Shown in pieces: positions 33,275 to 43,001 of a DNA stretch of 53,871 nucleotides (the first letter of the stretch is position 1; each line of letters begins with the position of its first letter). Under the pieces are notes generated by a model that was given only the letters and a program-made list of their open reading frames with translations, did not search any database and was not told the DNA's origin. This DNA comes from an uncultured Eubacteriales bacterium. GTDB lineage: Bacteria; Bacillota; Clostridia; Lachnospirales; Lachnospiraceae. Location: assembly GCA_900315425.1 (NCBI GenBank), contig OMZA01000013.1, positions 1 to 53,871 on the forward strand, read 5' to 3'. The position numbers and the translations under genes were made by a program.

Positions 33275-34231
33275 TTACTTTAATAAATACTTCTTGTCAT
33301 TTTCTACTCTGTGAAGATTCATCTCAAAGTCCTGACGATTCTTTTGAACATTGGTTTGAAGTTCCATTCCTGCAAAGAATGACTGAATAGCCGCAATCAT
33401 TGTAAATCCACATACGATAAGTGTTGGGAATTTTAAAACTAATCCCGTATCTATGTATTCAATAAGCACCGGTATAAAAAATCCCACTGAAATCAATGCC
33501 AGTAAAAACGCAATGAATCCAAAGAATCCCATTGGATTATATGTTCTATAGAGTCTTGCTATGGTTTTTAAAACTTTGAATCCATCAGAGTATGTGTTAA
33601 GCTTTGATTCGCTACCTTCCGGACGATCTCTATAATCAATGACTACGTTTTCAACATACATATTCTTATCTACAGCATGTATACTCATCTCGGTTTCAAT
33701 CTCAAAACCCTTTGATAAGACTGGAAATGTTTTAACAAACTCGTAGCTGAACGCTCTATATCCGGTCATAATATCTTTAATATCATTATGGAAAAGTACA
33801 TTAATACTCTTTCTTACAATGGAGTTACCAAAGTTGTGGAAAGGTCTTTTATTTTCCTGAAAATATGTTGAAGATAATCTATCACCTACAACCATATCCA
33901 CCTGTTTATCCAACACGAGATTAACCATTTCTCTGGCGTTATCTGCCGGGTATGTATCGTCTCCATCAGCCATAATATAGCACTCTGCATCTATATCACG
34001 AAACATTCTACGAATAACATTACCCTTTCCCTGCATATATTCATTTCTGACAATCGCTCCAGCTTTTTCTGCTAATTCAGCTGTTCTATCAGATGAGTTA
34101 TTGTTATAAACGTAAATGGTTGCTTCTGGCAAAACATTTTTAAAATCCTTAACAACCTTTTCTATTGTTTTCTCTTCGTTATAACATGGTATTAAAACCG
34201 CAATCTTATCCACTATCCTATTCCTTTCCAA
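33275..34231 (-). CDS. Family 2 glycosyltransferase, polyprenyl-phosphate type
   Basis: A 318-residue GT2 enzyme resembling dolichyl/polyprenyl-phosphate mannosyl or glucosyl transferases (DPM/GtrB). Order: Rossmann start VLIPCYNEEKTIEKV, the DDD-like metal motif YIMADGDDTYP near 86-95, then GYRAFSYEFV and the RPEGSESKL block that precedes two C-terminal membrane helices (FFGFIAFLLALISVGFF and TLIVCGFTMIAAIQSFFAG). It probably makes an undecaprenyl-phosphate sugar for use outside the membrane. GtrA-like and DUF2142 genes flank it on the same strand, consistent with a glycosyl-lipid flippase and acceptor transferase. The sugar cannot be inferred. Confidence 0.9.
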   Translation of the reverse strand: MERNRIVDKIAVLIPCYNEEKTIEKVVKDFKNVLPEATIYVYNNNSSDRTAELAEKAGAIVRNEYMQGKGNVIRRMFRDIDAECYIMADGDDTYPADNAREMVNLVLDKQVDMVVGDRLSSTYFQENKRPFHNFGNSIVRKSINVLFHNDIKDIMTGYRAFSYEFVKTFPVLSKGFEIETEMSIHAVDKNMYVENVVIDYRDRPEGSESKLNTYSDGFKVLKTIARLYRTYNPMGFFGFIAFLLALISVGFFIPVLIEYIDTGLVLKFPTLIVCGFTMIAAIQSFFAGMELQTNVQKNRQDFEMNLHRVENDKKYLLK

Positions 34232-34248
34232 TATACATTTAATAAAAA

Positions 34249-36150
34249 CTATTCACACAGATAATAAAGTATCATATCTAATACCGTTATTCCATTTAAT
34301 AACGCTAAAAATACAAAATAGTACGATGCTTTTTTGGAATATCTGCTTACATTACCTGCTCTTACTTCCCTTATATTTATTCCATACATGCATGCCAAAG
34401 CCAACAATGGAATTGTCGGAATGAAGTATCTTCCCTGTATTCCCTCTATTGATGGATTCTGCAAAGGTGTCCACTGCACGTAGAGACTTGTATATAAAAG
34501 GGCCATACATGTCAAAAATACAGATAACAAAATAAACATATCGTATCTGTGTGCTTTTACAGGAACATCTCTGCTGTCTACAATTTCATATACAAACAAT
34601 ATAAGAAATGTTACCCATACCATCGGAACTATGGCTATTTCCAGCTGTCCCATATATGTACCAAACATGGTTTCCACATAGTACATTCCCGTCTCCATGG
34701 TAGTTGATACTGCTGTTGCATAATATAAATGAATATGTGTAAGTATATATTTTACCTGGGCTGCTGAATCAACTCCCGGTCTAAACTCCACCAGATACCC
34801 TGATGAAATCACTAACCATACCAAATTTAAAATCACACATAACGCAGGCACACCAAACTTAAATATTGCCCACTTCCTACCTTCTCCTAATTTTTTATTA
34901 GGAACCATAAATACCAATAATACCAAAACTACATATATAATCTTTGTTAAAGAAAGCATTATACAAAGTGCTGTTAATATTGCTATCTCTTTCTTTCCCA
35001 GATCCTTCTCTCTATAGCTGACATATAAGATGTATGCCAATAACATAAAGGAAAGTCCTATGGTAAATCCGTCTGTGGACATGGAAATCATTTCCTGCAT
35101 AGTCAACGGAAACATCATTACCATGAATAAAACCTTTCTACCAAAAGGAATTATCCATAAAGCCATAATGCATAAAAACATGCTGACTATAAAATTACCA
35201 AGTCTTCCACCGTAAAATATAGCTTTAACATTATTTGTAAATATATCTGCTATCTTTATTCCTGTTGCTTGTGGAAGGTAGCTTATGGCTGAATACAATG
35301 ATGTATTACCAAATTTGTAATCCAAAGTTTCATCCCAGTTAAGCTCTGCCTTGGAATCTTTGTATTCCTTTAGGGCCGCCGGAAATGTATTACCTCCTAC
35401 ACCACTTTCTCCCATGTGCTTTGAGATTAATCCTCCCTGGGATATCTCATAAGCTCTATAGAAATGATTGGTCTCATCCGGTGCCATACCCACTGGACAT
35501 AGCCAAAAATAAATAAGACCGAAACTTACAAGCAATGTAATCATTATTATTCTCTCGTCTACATTTAGAATTACCATGGCAATAATTGCTGCAAATATTA
35601 TAAATGCAATTATAAGAACCTTCATCCTCAAGGATGTGTCAGTCTTCATAACCTTGTAACATATTGTGCCATCGCTGCTTGTACATATACCAACTGCATT
35701 ATCTCCCTGATAATCCTCTGATACTGTAAAATAATATTCTTTACTTGCATCAGTAGAATACAATTCGTCAAGTCCAAAAGAATAATATCCTTCGTTGTAT
35801 CCTAGTCCTGGGAGTCTTCCTGCTTCAAATTCCCATTCTTTTATTACAGAATCATCCTCATATATCTTTATATGAAGCGTACCTCTATTTTCTTTTCCGT
35901 ACGTGTCGAATTGAAGCTGCAATCCCTGTAGTTTCTGATTCTTAATTGGCAATTGTTGTTTTACTTCCACTCCGTTTTCTAACTTAATAACAGAGCTGTT
36001 TTTAATCACCTTTGATGTAGCGTCAAAGGCTGTTCTAGACCTTACATAGAAAAATGTAAACATAACCAAAGCCACTATTATAAATATAAAAGCTTTGAAT
36101 TTTTTCCCTGAAAAATCTATGCTGTCAATTTTTTTTAAAAGTTTGTTCAT
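34249..36150 (-). CDS. DUF2142 polytopic membrane protein, GT-C-like
   Basis: A 633-residue membrane protein; ATG 36150 with GGAG five bases upstream is preferred over 36168. One N-terminal helix is followed by an extracellular beta-rich domain of ~120 residues (YGKENRGTLHIKIYEDDSVI region), then ten or more helices. The DUF2142 signature CPVGMAPDETNHFYRAYEIS is present after the second helix: the acidic pair after the first loop is typical of GT-C glycosyltransferases that take sugar from polyprenyl phosphate. Together with the adjacent GT2 and GtrA genes it forms a three-gene cassette for surface glycosylation. The acceptor is not known. Confidence 0.85.
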   Translation of the reverse strand: MNKLLKKIDSIDFSGKKFKAFIFIIVALVMFTFFYVRSRTAFDATSKVIKNSSVIKLENGVEVKQQLPIKNQKLQGLQLQFDTYGKENRGTLHIKIYEDDSVIKEWEFEAGRLPGLGYNEGYYSFGLDELYSTDASKEYYFTVSEDYQGDNAVGICTSSDGTICYKVMKTDTSLRMKVLIIAFIIFAAIIAMVILNVDERIIMITLLVSFGLIYFWLCPVGMAPDETNHFYRAYEISQGGLISKHMGESGVGGNTFPAALKEYKDSKAELNWDETLDYKFGNTSLYSAISYLPQATGIKIADIFTNNVKAIFYGGRLGNFIVSMFLCIMALWIIPFGRKVLFMVMMFPLTMQEMISMSTDGFTIGLSFMLLAYILYVSYREKDLGKKEIAILTALCIMLSLTKIIYVVLVLLVFMVPNKKLGEGRKWAIFKFGVPALCVILNLVWLVISSGYLVEFRPGVDSAAQVKYILTHIHLYYATAVSTTMETGMYYVETMFGTYMGQLEIAIVPMVWVTFLILFVYEIVDSRDVPVKAHRYDMFILLSVFLTCMALLYTSLYVQWTPLQNPSIEGIQGRYFIPTIPLLALACMYGINIREVRAGNVSRYSKKASYYFVFLALLNGITVLDMILYYLCE

Positions 36151-36236
36151 AATGTCTCCATATATCAAAAAATAACATCCAACTATCCCGAAGTATTATA
36201 CCTCAATATAATAATTTCTCAACCTCTTTTATATAT

Positions 36237-39008
36237 TTAAACTATTATTTCTACTTTACTTCCTCCCTCTTTCCCTTTTGTTACCACAAGCATCTTATCA
36301 ATTTTCGACTTTAATCCCTCCACATGGGATATTATTCCTATAAGCTTATTGCCATTGGATACTCCTACCAATGCGTTATATGCTTTATCCAAGGTATCAG
36401 AATCCAAAGAACCAAATCCCTCGTCTACGAACATGGTATCAATTTGAATACCTCCAGCCCTGCTTTGAACTTCATCAGAAAGTCCCAATGCCAAAGAAAG
36501 GGAGGCCATAAAGGATTCACCACCAGATAGGGATTTTACACTTCTTTTAGTTCCATTGTAATGGTCGATAACTTCTATATCCAAGCCCGTTTTTCCAGTC
36601 TTTTTTTCAGCTTCTTCCATTCGTTTTAATTCGTACTGTTCCCCGGACATTTTAAGAAGTCTAAGATTTGCTCTTTTTAAAATTCTTTCGAAATATACAC
36701 TTTGAATATAGGTTTCGAAAGTCACCTTATCTTTGCCATTGATATCTCCATTTACCGTATCTGACAATGCCTTTATCCATGTGAGTTTTTCCTCTTTCTT
36801 AGATATGGCCTGACTTAGCTTATTTATATTATTTCTTACGCTGGTATTGGTATGGTTTCTAGAACTTATATCTGTTTTCTTCTTTATTAAACTTTTCTGT
36901 TTAATATCTAGCTGCTCTTTTTCTTCAAATACCTTTTTGAAATCCACTTCCTTATTAGCGTTTATAATATCTTTGCTGGACTTTATCTGCTCTTTGAGTC
37001 TAACCAATTCATTTGCATGTGTATTTCGATTATTCTCTGCCTCTTCATATGTCTTTTGTATTCTGGTAACTTCTTCTTCTAACTTTTTGATATAATCTAA
37101 TGCCTCTTTTTTACTATCATGTTTAAGTTTTTTCTTTGTACTTTCTGCATGTTTTATATCATTTTCAAGATTTGCCTTGTTGGTTGAAATGTCTCCATTT
37201 AACTTATTTATTGTTTCATCTAAAGTTGTTATACTTTCTTCAAGTTCAGGTATTTTCTTGTTACTAATATCATCCTTCTCTTTAACATTTGACATCTCTA
37301 CATTTATCTTGTTTGTAATCTGTGTCTTTAAATTTTGAATCTCTGATTCCTTAGTTCCTAATAATGGTTTTATTTCGTTAATATCCACCTCTTTATCAAA
37401 TGACTTGTTGCATCTCTCTTTTAGATCCTTTTCAATAATCTCTAATGCATTAGATAATACTTTTATATCCTGAGATGTAGAAGTTGCTTTATCTCTTGCC
37501 TTCTTTACATCATCCCCTGCCTTATCTAACTCTTCCTTAGTTGGTACTTCATCTTTAAGACTTGCAAGATTAGGATGAGTAGTGGCTCCACACACCGGAC
37601 AAGGAATTCCCTCTTCAAGATTCATGGCAAGTATTCCTGCCTGTCCATCTCTAAAGGCTTTATCCATATGCTCATAGATAGCGTTTTTCTCACGAAATAC
37701 TTTATCTTTCTCAATGTATTTTTCCCTTAAGTCTTTAATTTCTTTTTGCTTATCATCCCATTCATTAAGCTTATCTTCTATGCTCTTTAACTCTGTATCC
37801 TTATTTTTTAGTGACTCGTTTTGATTTTTAAGGTTTGCTAAATTAGTTCCTGCATTTTCAAGCTCTTTAAGTCTAGTCTTAAAATTTAAAAGACTGTCCT
37901 TGCTACTGATATATTTTTTATTAGACTCTTCTAGTTTAGTTTCATAATCTGCAAGTTTATTCTTAGTCTCTTCTATCTTTTTCTTTAACTCGTCATAAGT
38001 ATCATATTGTTCTAGTTCTTCCTTAAGTTTTGCAATATCTCCCTGATATTTATCCCTTACTTGAAGCTCATCCCTTGCCTTTATAAATGTAGTCTCTATA
38101 CTCTCAGTTTTTTCTTCGTTTTCCTGTAATTTTTTATTATTTTTTTCTAAATCTTCCTTTGCTTTGTTAACTGTGTTAGCAAGTCCAATATTACTATTAA
38201 CCTTCTCCAATTCCTGTTTTACATCTTCTAGTTCATTATCTAATTCATTAAGGATATCTTCATCTTTTTCAATTATCTTATTTAGAAGGTCCATAACCTG
38301 ATTGGTAGGCATATTTTCACATTTTGCCTTATTAACATCCACAGATAACGGGTCATCTTCATCTATAAGAATATCATTAATATACTGATCTACTCTGTCT
38401 CTTTCGCTTTTAACCTCTTTTGTTAGAGCATTACTCTTTTCCTTGACCTTATTTCCCAACAATTCGTAGTACTGGGTTTTAAAAAGTTTTCTAAGTATAT
38501 CTTGTCTGTCCTTTGTTTCTGCCACCAAAAGTTTTAAAAAATCTCCCTGTGCTAACATAACGATTTGGGAAAACTGATCTCTGTTAATTCCCAAAAGATT
38601 TTCCACTTCTATCGTAACTTCTTTTATCTTTGTAACAATTCTTCCATCTGGAAATTCTATCTCTGCATTTGCTACATTCTTAGTTACCTTATCTCCTTTT
38701 TTAGAAGGCCTCATATACTCGGGATTTCTTTTGATTCTATATATTTTTCCAACGTGTTCAAATGTCATTTCCACATAGGTAGGAGTATTAGGTTCTGCAT
38801 ATTTAGACCTTAACATTGCCGGTATTTTATTAGGTCCGCTGGCATCTCCATACAAGACATAGCATATAGCGTCAAATATAGTACTTTTTCCTGCCCCTGT
38901 GTTACCAGTTATCAAATATATCCCCTGGTCTCCTAATCTATCCATTTCTATCACTGTCTTTGAGGCGTATGGGCCAAAGGCTGATAATTCCAGTGTAATT
39001 GGTCTCAT
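36237..39008 (-). CDS. sbcC: SbcC, ATPase subunit of the SbcCD nuclease
   Basis: A 923-residue Rad50-like protein. Walker A GNTGAGKSTIFDAI lies near 34-47, two long coiled coils are separated by the zinc hook CPVCG (about 465), and the signature motif LSGGESFMASLSLALGL, Walker B DTMFVDEGFGSLD and H-loop IISHVEGLK come near the C-terminus. With SbcD it trims hairpins, palindromes and protein-blocked DNA ends. Its ATG overlaps the end of sbcD (39005-39008). The C-terminus is intact. The usual Firmicute SbcC is ~1000 residues, so the coiled-coil arms are slightly short. Confidence 0.95.
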   Translation of the reverse strand: MRPITLELSAFGPYASKTVIEMDRLGDQGIYLITGNTGAGKSTIFDAICYVLYGDASGPNKIPAMLRSKYAEPNTPTYVEMTFEHVGKIYRIKRNPEYMRPSKKGDKVTKNVANAEIEFPDGRIVTKIKEVTIEVENLLGINRDQFSQIVMLAQGDFLKLLVAETKDRQDILRKLFKTQYYELLGNKVKEKSNALTKEVKSERDRVDQYINDILIDEDDPLSVDVNKAKCENMPTNQVMDLLNKIIEKDEDILNELDNELEDVKQELEKVNSNIGLANTVNKAKEDLEKNNKKLQENEEKTESIETTFIKARDELQVRDKYQGDIAKLKEELEQYDTYDELKKKIEETKNKLADYETKLEESNKKYISSKDSLLNFKTRLKELENAGTNLANLKNQNESLKNKDTELKSIEDKLNEWDDKQKEIKDLREKYIEKDKVFREKNAIYEHMDKAFRDGQAGILAMNLEEGIPCPVCGATTHPNLASLKDEVPTKEELDKAGDDVKKARDKATSTSQDIKVLSNALEIIEKDLKERCNKSFDKEVDINEIKPLLGTKESEIQNLKTQITNKINVEMSNVKEKDDISNKKIPELEESITTLDETINKLNGDISTNKANLENDIKHAESTKKKLKHDSKKEALDYIKKLEEEVTRIQKTYEEAENNRNTHANELVRLKEQIKSSKDIINANKEVDFKKVFEEKEQLDIKQKSLIKKKTDISSRNHTNTSVRNNINKLSQAISKKEEKLTWIKALSDTVNGDINGKDKVTFETYIQSVYFERILKRANLRLLKMSGEQYELKRMEEAEKKTGKTGLDIEVIDHYNGTKRSVKSLSGGESFMASLSLALGLSDEVQSRAGGIQIDTMFVDEGFGSLDSDTLDKAYNALVGVSNGNKLIGIISHVEGLKSKIDKMLVVTKGKEGGSKVEIIV

Positions 39009-40147
39009 TCTTTATCTCCTCCTTCCCATATTTCCTCTATAAGTTCCTCCATGAACTCTCTTTGTTCATCAGTAAGACTTTGATTATTTTGATTTTCATA
39101 GAATTCTTTGAAAAGATCTATTGGTGATTTTTTCTCCACATCCCTGTTTAATTCCAGACTTCTATCCTCTCTGGTTCTTGTATTATCGTAGCTTAATTTC
39201 ATAATATTAGGATAAACACGACGCAGATCTGACATAGCATTTGGCACATCATTTTCATCTGTTAAAACCACCTGTAAATAGTCATTTGCATCCACATTTT
39301 CGTTAGATATCCCCTGTATCAAATCACTGCATTTCCCCCTAATTTCTGCCATATCACGTCTTGGTGTCAGAATCACTTCTCTCACACTAATATCTTTTTT
39401 GGAATCTATTTCTATAACTGTAACTGACTTAACATGATTTTTCTCTGAAAATGAATATTTAAGCGGAGTTCCGCTGTATCTTATAGTTTCTCTACCTATC
39501 GTCTGTTTACCGTGAATATGGCCCAAAGCCACATAGTCAAAGTCTTCAAACACGGTTACATCCACGTTATCTAGCCCTCCAACGCTGATTTCTTCAGAAT
39601 CACATCTTGTGGCGCCGGTTACAAACTGATGAGCTATTAAAATATTTAATTCTTCTTTATTAACCTGCATGTTTTCTATTGCAACTCTACATGCATCTGT
39701 ATAATTATTTATATCTTCATCGGGAAAATAATGCCTTACATGAATAGGTTTGATAAAAGGAAGCAGATAAATATTGACCTTTACGCCTTGCTTTTCTATC
39801 TGATATTTTTTAGTCTTTCCATTGTATTCTGGAGACAAATGAATTCCTGTAGAATCCATTAAAGATGTGTGCTCTGCAAATCGCACAGCAGAATCGTGAT
39901 TGCCACTTATGGCAAATACCTGAATATTTCTCTTTGCCATGGCATTTAAAAAATCATCCCATAGTTTTATGGCTTCTTCACTGGGTATTGGTCTGTCAAA
40001 CACATCCCCTGCTACTAATACGCCATCTGTTTTCTCATCATCAATAATATTGATGATTTCTTTTAAAATGTATTCCTGATCGTCTATCATGGAAAATTCA
40101 TTTACCTTTTTTCCAAGATGAAGATCAGCTAAGTGAACCAATTTCAT
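39005..40147 (-). CDS. sbcD: SbcD, nuclease subunit of SbcCD
   Basis: An Mre11-like metallophosphoesterase nuclease. ATG 40147 with GGGAGGG at seven bases gives 380 residues; the frame opens 33 bases earlier (40180) without a site, where it would overlap the upstream gene. Metal-binding blocks: LADLHLGKKV, GDVFDRP, GNHDSAVRF, IAHQFVTG and GHIHGKQ (the 'GH.H' box). The last ~110 residues form the cap domain. It overlaps sbcC by four bases, so both are coupled; the upstream HD hydrolase gene is 16 bases away on the same strand. Confidence 0.95.
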   Translation of the reverse strand: MKLVHLADLHLGKKVNEFSMIDDQEYILKEIINIIDDEKTDGVLVAGDVFDRPIPSEEAIKLWDDFLNAMAKRNIQVFAISGNHDSAVRFAEHTSLMDSTGIHLSPEYNGKTKKYQIEKQGVKVNIYLLPFIKPIHVRHYFPDEDINNYTDACRVAIENMQVNKEELNILIAHQFVTGATRCDSEEISVGGLDNVDVTVFEDFDYVALGHIHGKQTIGRETIRYSGTPLKYSFSEKNHVKSVTVIEIDSKKDISVREVILTPRRDMAEIRGKCSDLIQGISNENVDANDYLQVVLTDENDVPNAMSDLRRVYPNIMKLSYDNTRTREDRSLELNRDVEKKSPIDLFKEFYENQNNQSLTDEQREFMEELIEEIWEGGDKE

Positions 40148-40163
40148 AAAAACCCTCCCATAT

Positions 40164-40796
40164 TTACTGTTTAAAAACAAATACTTTTATGGTATCTATA
40201 ATACTTATCATCTGATATTTTATATTATACACCATTTCCTCATATTCAGAATAATTCTCCTGTACATAATCCATTAACGGATATACATATTTTTCTGTTT
40301 CTCCTATATATTCTTCAAGTTTCTCCTTTGTAAATGACTGTGCCATGGTGGATACATTATTGCATCTATCCAACACCTTTACAAAGGATGCAGTTTTGTT
40401 TTTTCTAATTCCCTCATAGTATTCTTTGGTAGTCTGACCTTTATCTGGATGCTTGGTTAACAATGCCACCGCTTCTTGAACTTCACTATCAAATGGAAGC
40501 TCATTAACATTAACACCACAATCCTCACACACATCGTGCAAAAGGATTGTGGCAAATGTAATATCATCCCTTATTCCCAAGGCGTACGCATGGCAAGCCA
40601 TTGTCAATGGATGTGTAATATACTCTACCATGTCTGGTTCTTTTTGATATATACTAGGTTTTCTATATGTACCACTGTGTTTTTCCCTAGCATAAGACAA
40701 TGCCTTATAAGTATTGGGATAGTTCTCCTGAATTGCAATATTATATATTTTGTTATACATATATTCTTCCGAAAACATTTTGTCCTTAGTACACAT
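40164..40796 (-). CDS. RelA/SpoT-type HD hydrolase (single domain)
   Basis: A 210-residue HD-domain protein like the hydrolase half of RelA/SpoT or the small MESH1-type enzymes. Marks: YAREKHSGTYRK, YITHPLTMACHAY (the first metal His), ATILLHDVCEDCG with the HD pair, and SFVKVLDRCNNVSTMA (the last Asp). There is no synthetase, TGS or ACT domain. Hydrolysis of (p)ppGpp or of another nucleotide is probable. It is located just upstream of sbcD on the same strand and ends with a Lys/Val-rich segment. The 31-residue N-terminal stretch before 'YAREKH' is slightly long for the family. Confidence 0.8.
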   Translation of the reverse strand: MCTKDKMFSEEYMYNKIYNIAIQENYPNTYKALSYAREKHSGTYRKPSIYQKEPDMVEYITHPLTMACHAYALGIRDDITFATILLHDVCEDCGVNVNELPFDSEVQEAVALLTKHPDKGQTTKEYYEGIRKNKTASFVKVLDRCNNVSTMAQSFTKEKLEEYIGETEKYVYPLMDYVQENYSEYEEMVYNIKYQMISIIDTIKVFVFKQ

Positions 40797-40822
40797 AAAA
40801 ATCCTCCCTTATGTCTCCAATT

Positions 40823-41440
40823 TTATATAATCATTGCGTTTTTAAGTACAATATATTCTGAATTAACTTCTTTATAAGTATCAAAAACGCCTACAACTGT
40901 AATCTCTTCCCCTTCCTTAGGGTAGTCTTCCGGATAGGTATAATCACCTGTCAAAGAGAATTCTATTCCCTGAGAACAACAAGCCGTTGCATCCTGTACT
41001 ATACAGGCAAAGTAATTAACACCTGTAGATTCTTCACAATACGTTGCAAATAAGCCTTTTATTTTCACGGTCTTTCCCTTGTATTCCTTAGGTTGTAACA
41101 TCATGTTGTAAACTTCTGTATATACCATTGTACTTGAATAAGTTGTAAGATCCAAATCAATATTTTTTAAGTCCACTTCTTTACTAGCATAATCTGCATT
41201 TTCTGATAATTCTGTAGTTGCCTGATTATCTGCATCTGTATTGCTTTCTGCTTCTGTCTCGTTATTTGTGTCTGTAGATGTCTGGGATTTTTTATCTTCC
41301 TTCGCCATTTCCTGCTGCATTACGTCATTTACCCCGGATGAATCTACATGGATACGATTACTCACGCCGCTAACATTTCCACATCCTGTGAAACTTACCA
41401 CAATAGCCATCATTATAATTATAAGAATATATCTAATCAT
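40823..41440 (-). CDS. Zinc-operon lipoprotein of unknown function
   Basis: A 205-residue lipoprotein. The signal peptide ends in the lipobox VVSFTGCGN (Cys near 20). A long Ser/Thr/Asp/Asn-rich linker (about 35-85) leads to a ~110-residue domain with LTTYSSTMVYTEVYNMMLQP, an OB-like strand pair KTVKIKGLFATYCEEST, and YFACIVQDATACCSQGIEF containing an adjacent Cys pair, then ITVVGVFDTYKE. The same domain recurs, as I recall, next to zinc transporters in Firmicutes. It overlaps the znuB stop by four bases, so it belongs to the operon. The CC pair could bind zinc; a role in zinc storage, sensing or hand-over at the outer face is an inference. Confidence 0.75.
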   Translation of the reverse strand: MIRYILIIIMMAIVVSFTGCGNVSGVSNRIHVDSSGVNDVMQQEMAKEDKKSQTSTDTNNETEAESNTDADNQATTELSENADYASKEVDLKNIDLDLTTYSSTMVYTEVYNMMLQPKEYKGKTVKIKGLFATYCEESTGVNYFACIVQDATACCSQGIEFSLTGDYTYPEDYPKEGEEITVVGVFDTYKEVNSEYIVLKNAMII

Positions 41441-42282
41441 TCTCTAACGCCTCCAACTACGGCTCCAACTAAACAGCATATTGCAAATGCTGCTACATCT
41501 GTTGTTACAATTGTTGATCCTACAGGAGTTCCCGCTAGAATTGATATAATTATTCCAAGGAATGAGCATACTACTGACAATACAGCTGAGAATATAGTTA
41601 CCATTTTAAAGCTTCTGAATATTCTCATTGATGACAACGCTGGAAATATTACCAATGCAGATATAAGCAATGATCCCACAAGATTCATAGCCAAAACTAT
41701 TATCACTGCTATTATTATGGCTATTATCAAGTTATATGCATCTGCCTTTGTTCCCGTTGCCTTTGCAAAATTCTCGTCAAATGTTACTGCAAATATCTTG
41801 TTATAAAACAAGATAAATATTATTACGACTGCTATGGACAATACCATACACAAGTTTACCTCTTTTTGTGTCAATGTAAGTATGGATGTTGAACCAAATA
41901 ATGTACTACACACATCTCCTGTTAAATTACTTGATGTAGAAAATACATTCATTATCAAATATCCAAAGGCCAACGCCCCTACGGATATCATAGCTATTGC
42001 CGCATCTCCCTTTATCTTCGCATTTTGTCCTGTTCGTAAAAGCAGTACTGCGCTTAATACTGTTATTGGCAATACAATCATCATATCATTTGATACATCT
42101 AATACAGCTGCTATGGATATTGCTCCAAAGGCTACATGAGAGAGTCCGTCTCCAATAAATGAGAATCTTTTTAAAACTAAAGTTACTCCCAAAAGAGATG
42201 AACATAGAGCTATTAGTACACCTACTATTACTGCATATCTTACAAATGGATACTGCATGTATATTATTATTTTCTCTATCAT
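41437..42282 (-). CDS. znuB: Zinc ABC transporter permease ZnuB
   Basis: A 281-residue ABC-3 family permease with eight or nine hydrophobic helices. The family block LVLKRFSFIGDGLSHVAFGAI near 35-55 (with 'GD.lsH..f.g') and the later LVGSLLISALVIFPALSSMRI are both clear. It forms the membrane channel of the zinc importer, with ZnuC as ATPase and ZnuA as binding protein. Start and stop overlap neighbours by one and four bases (ZnuC before, lipoprotein after), indicating tight coupling. Manganese relatives (MntB) belong to the same family; the His-rich ZnuA and Fur-type gene favour zinc. Confidence 0.9.
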   Translation of the reverse strand: MIEKIIIYMQYPFVRYAVIVGVLIALCSSLLGVTLVLKRFSFIGDGLSHVAFGAISIAAVLDVSNDMMIVLPITVLSAVLLLRTGQNAKIKGDAAIAMISVGALAFGYLIMNVFSTSSNLTGDVCSTLFGSTSILTLTQKEVNLCMVLSIAVVIIFILFYNKIFAVTFDENFAKATGTKADAYNLIIAIIIAVIIVLAMNLVGSLLISALVIFPALSSMRIFRSFKMVTIFSAVLSVVCSFLGIIISILAGTPVGSTIVTTDVAAFAICCLVGAVVGGVRE

Positions 42283-42989
42283 TACATCTCACCGCCTTCT
42301 TGTATCAAAAAGTTCTTTCCTGCTTTACTATTTACATATTCTTCTTTTGTTCCAAAGAAGATTTTATCTCCAATGTGAAGTATGTGGCTGGCATATCTAA
42401 GGGCAGCCGACATATCATGGGAAATCATTATTATTGTTATTCCTTCTTTATTCAATTCTTCTATCAGGTTATACATTTCCATATTAACCTTAGGATCAAG
42501 ACCGGATACCGGCTCATCAAGAAGTAATATCTTTCTTGTGGCACATAAAGCTCTAGCTAAAAGAACTCTCTGTTGCTGGCCACCTGACAAATCTCTATAA
42601 CATCGGTTTGCCAAATCAATTATGCCCATTCGCTCCATATTTTCTTTAGCTATCTGCTTTTCCTGCTTATTATAAAACGGTCTTAAGCCACAACGTCCCT
42701 GACATCCTGATATTACTATTTCTTTAACGGATGCCGGGAAATCTTTCTGAACAATTGTCTGTTGTGGCAAATAACCTATCTCATTTTTCTTCAGACCATC
42801 ACCCACTATAATATCTCCGCTTATTGGACTTTTAAGTTGAAGCAATGTTTTCATAAGAGTTGTTTTTCCTGAACCATTTTCCCCAACAATGCAAAGATAA
42901 TCTCCTTTATTTACTGTGAAATTCAAATTTTCCACTATAGTCCTTGATTCATACCCAAGGGCCAGATTTTGAATAGTGAGTAACGCCAT
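42282..42989 (-). CDS. znuC: Zinc ABC transporter ATPase ZnuC
   Basis: A 235-residue ABC ATPase with Walker A GENGSGKTT near 37-45, Q-loop LPQQTIVQ, signature LSGGQQQR, Walker B ILLLDEPVSGLD and the switch His in MISHDMSAA. It powers import of zinc from the ZnuA/ZnuB system. It overlaps znuB by one base and follows znuA by 12 bases on the same transcript. The C-terminus GKNFLIQEGGEM is typical of the ZnuC/MntA-like subgroup. Confidence 0.9.
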   Translation of the reverse strand: MALLTIQNLALGYESRTIVENLNFTVNKGDYLCIVGENGSGKTTLMKTLLQLKSPISGDIIVGDGLKKNEIGYLPQQTIVQKDFPASVKEIVISGCQGRCGLRPFYNKQEKQIAKENMERMGIIDLANRCYRDLSGGQQQRVLLARALCATRKILLLDEPVSGLDPKVNMEMYNLIEELNKEGITIIMISHDMSAALRYASHILHIGDKIFFGTKEEYVNSKAGKNFLIQEGGEM

Positions 42990-43001
42990 GATTTAATCTC
43001 C

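Noticed and set aside
40476-40877. Plus-strand 133-codon frame opposite the HD hydrolase and lipoprotein genes
   Set aside because: Covers two real minus-strand genes and has no start signal.
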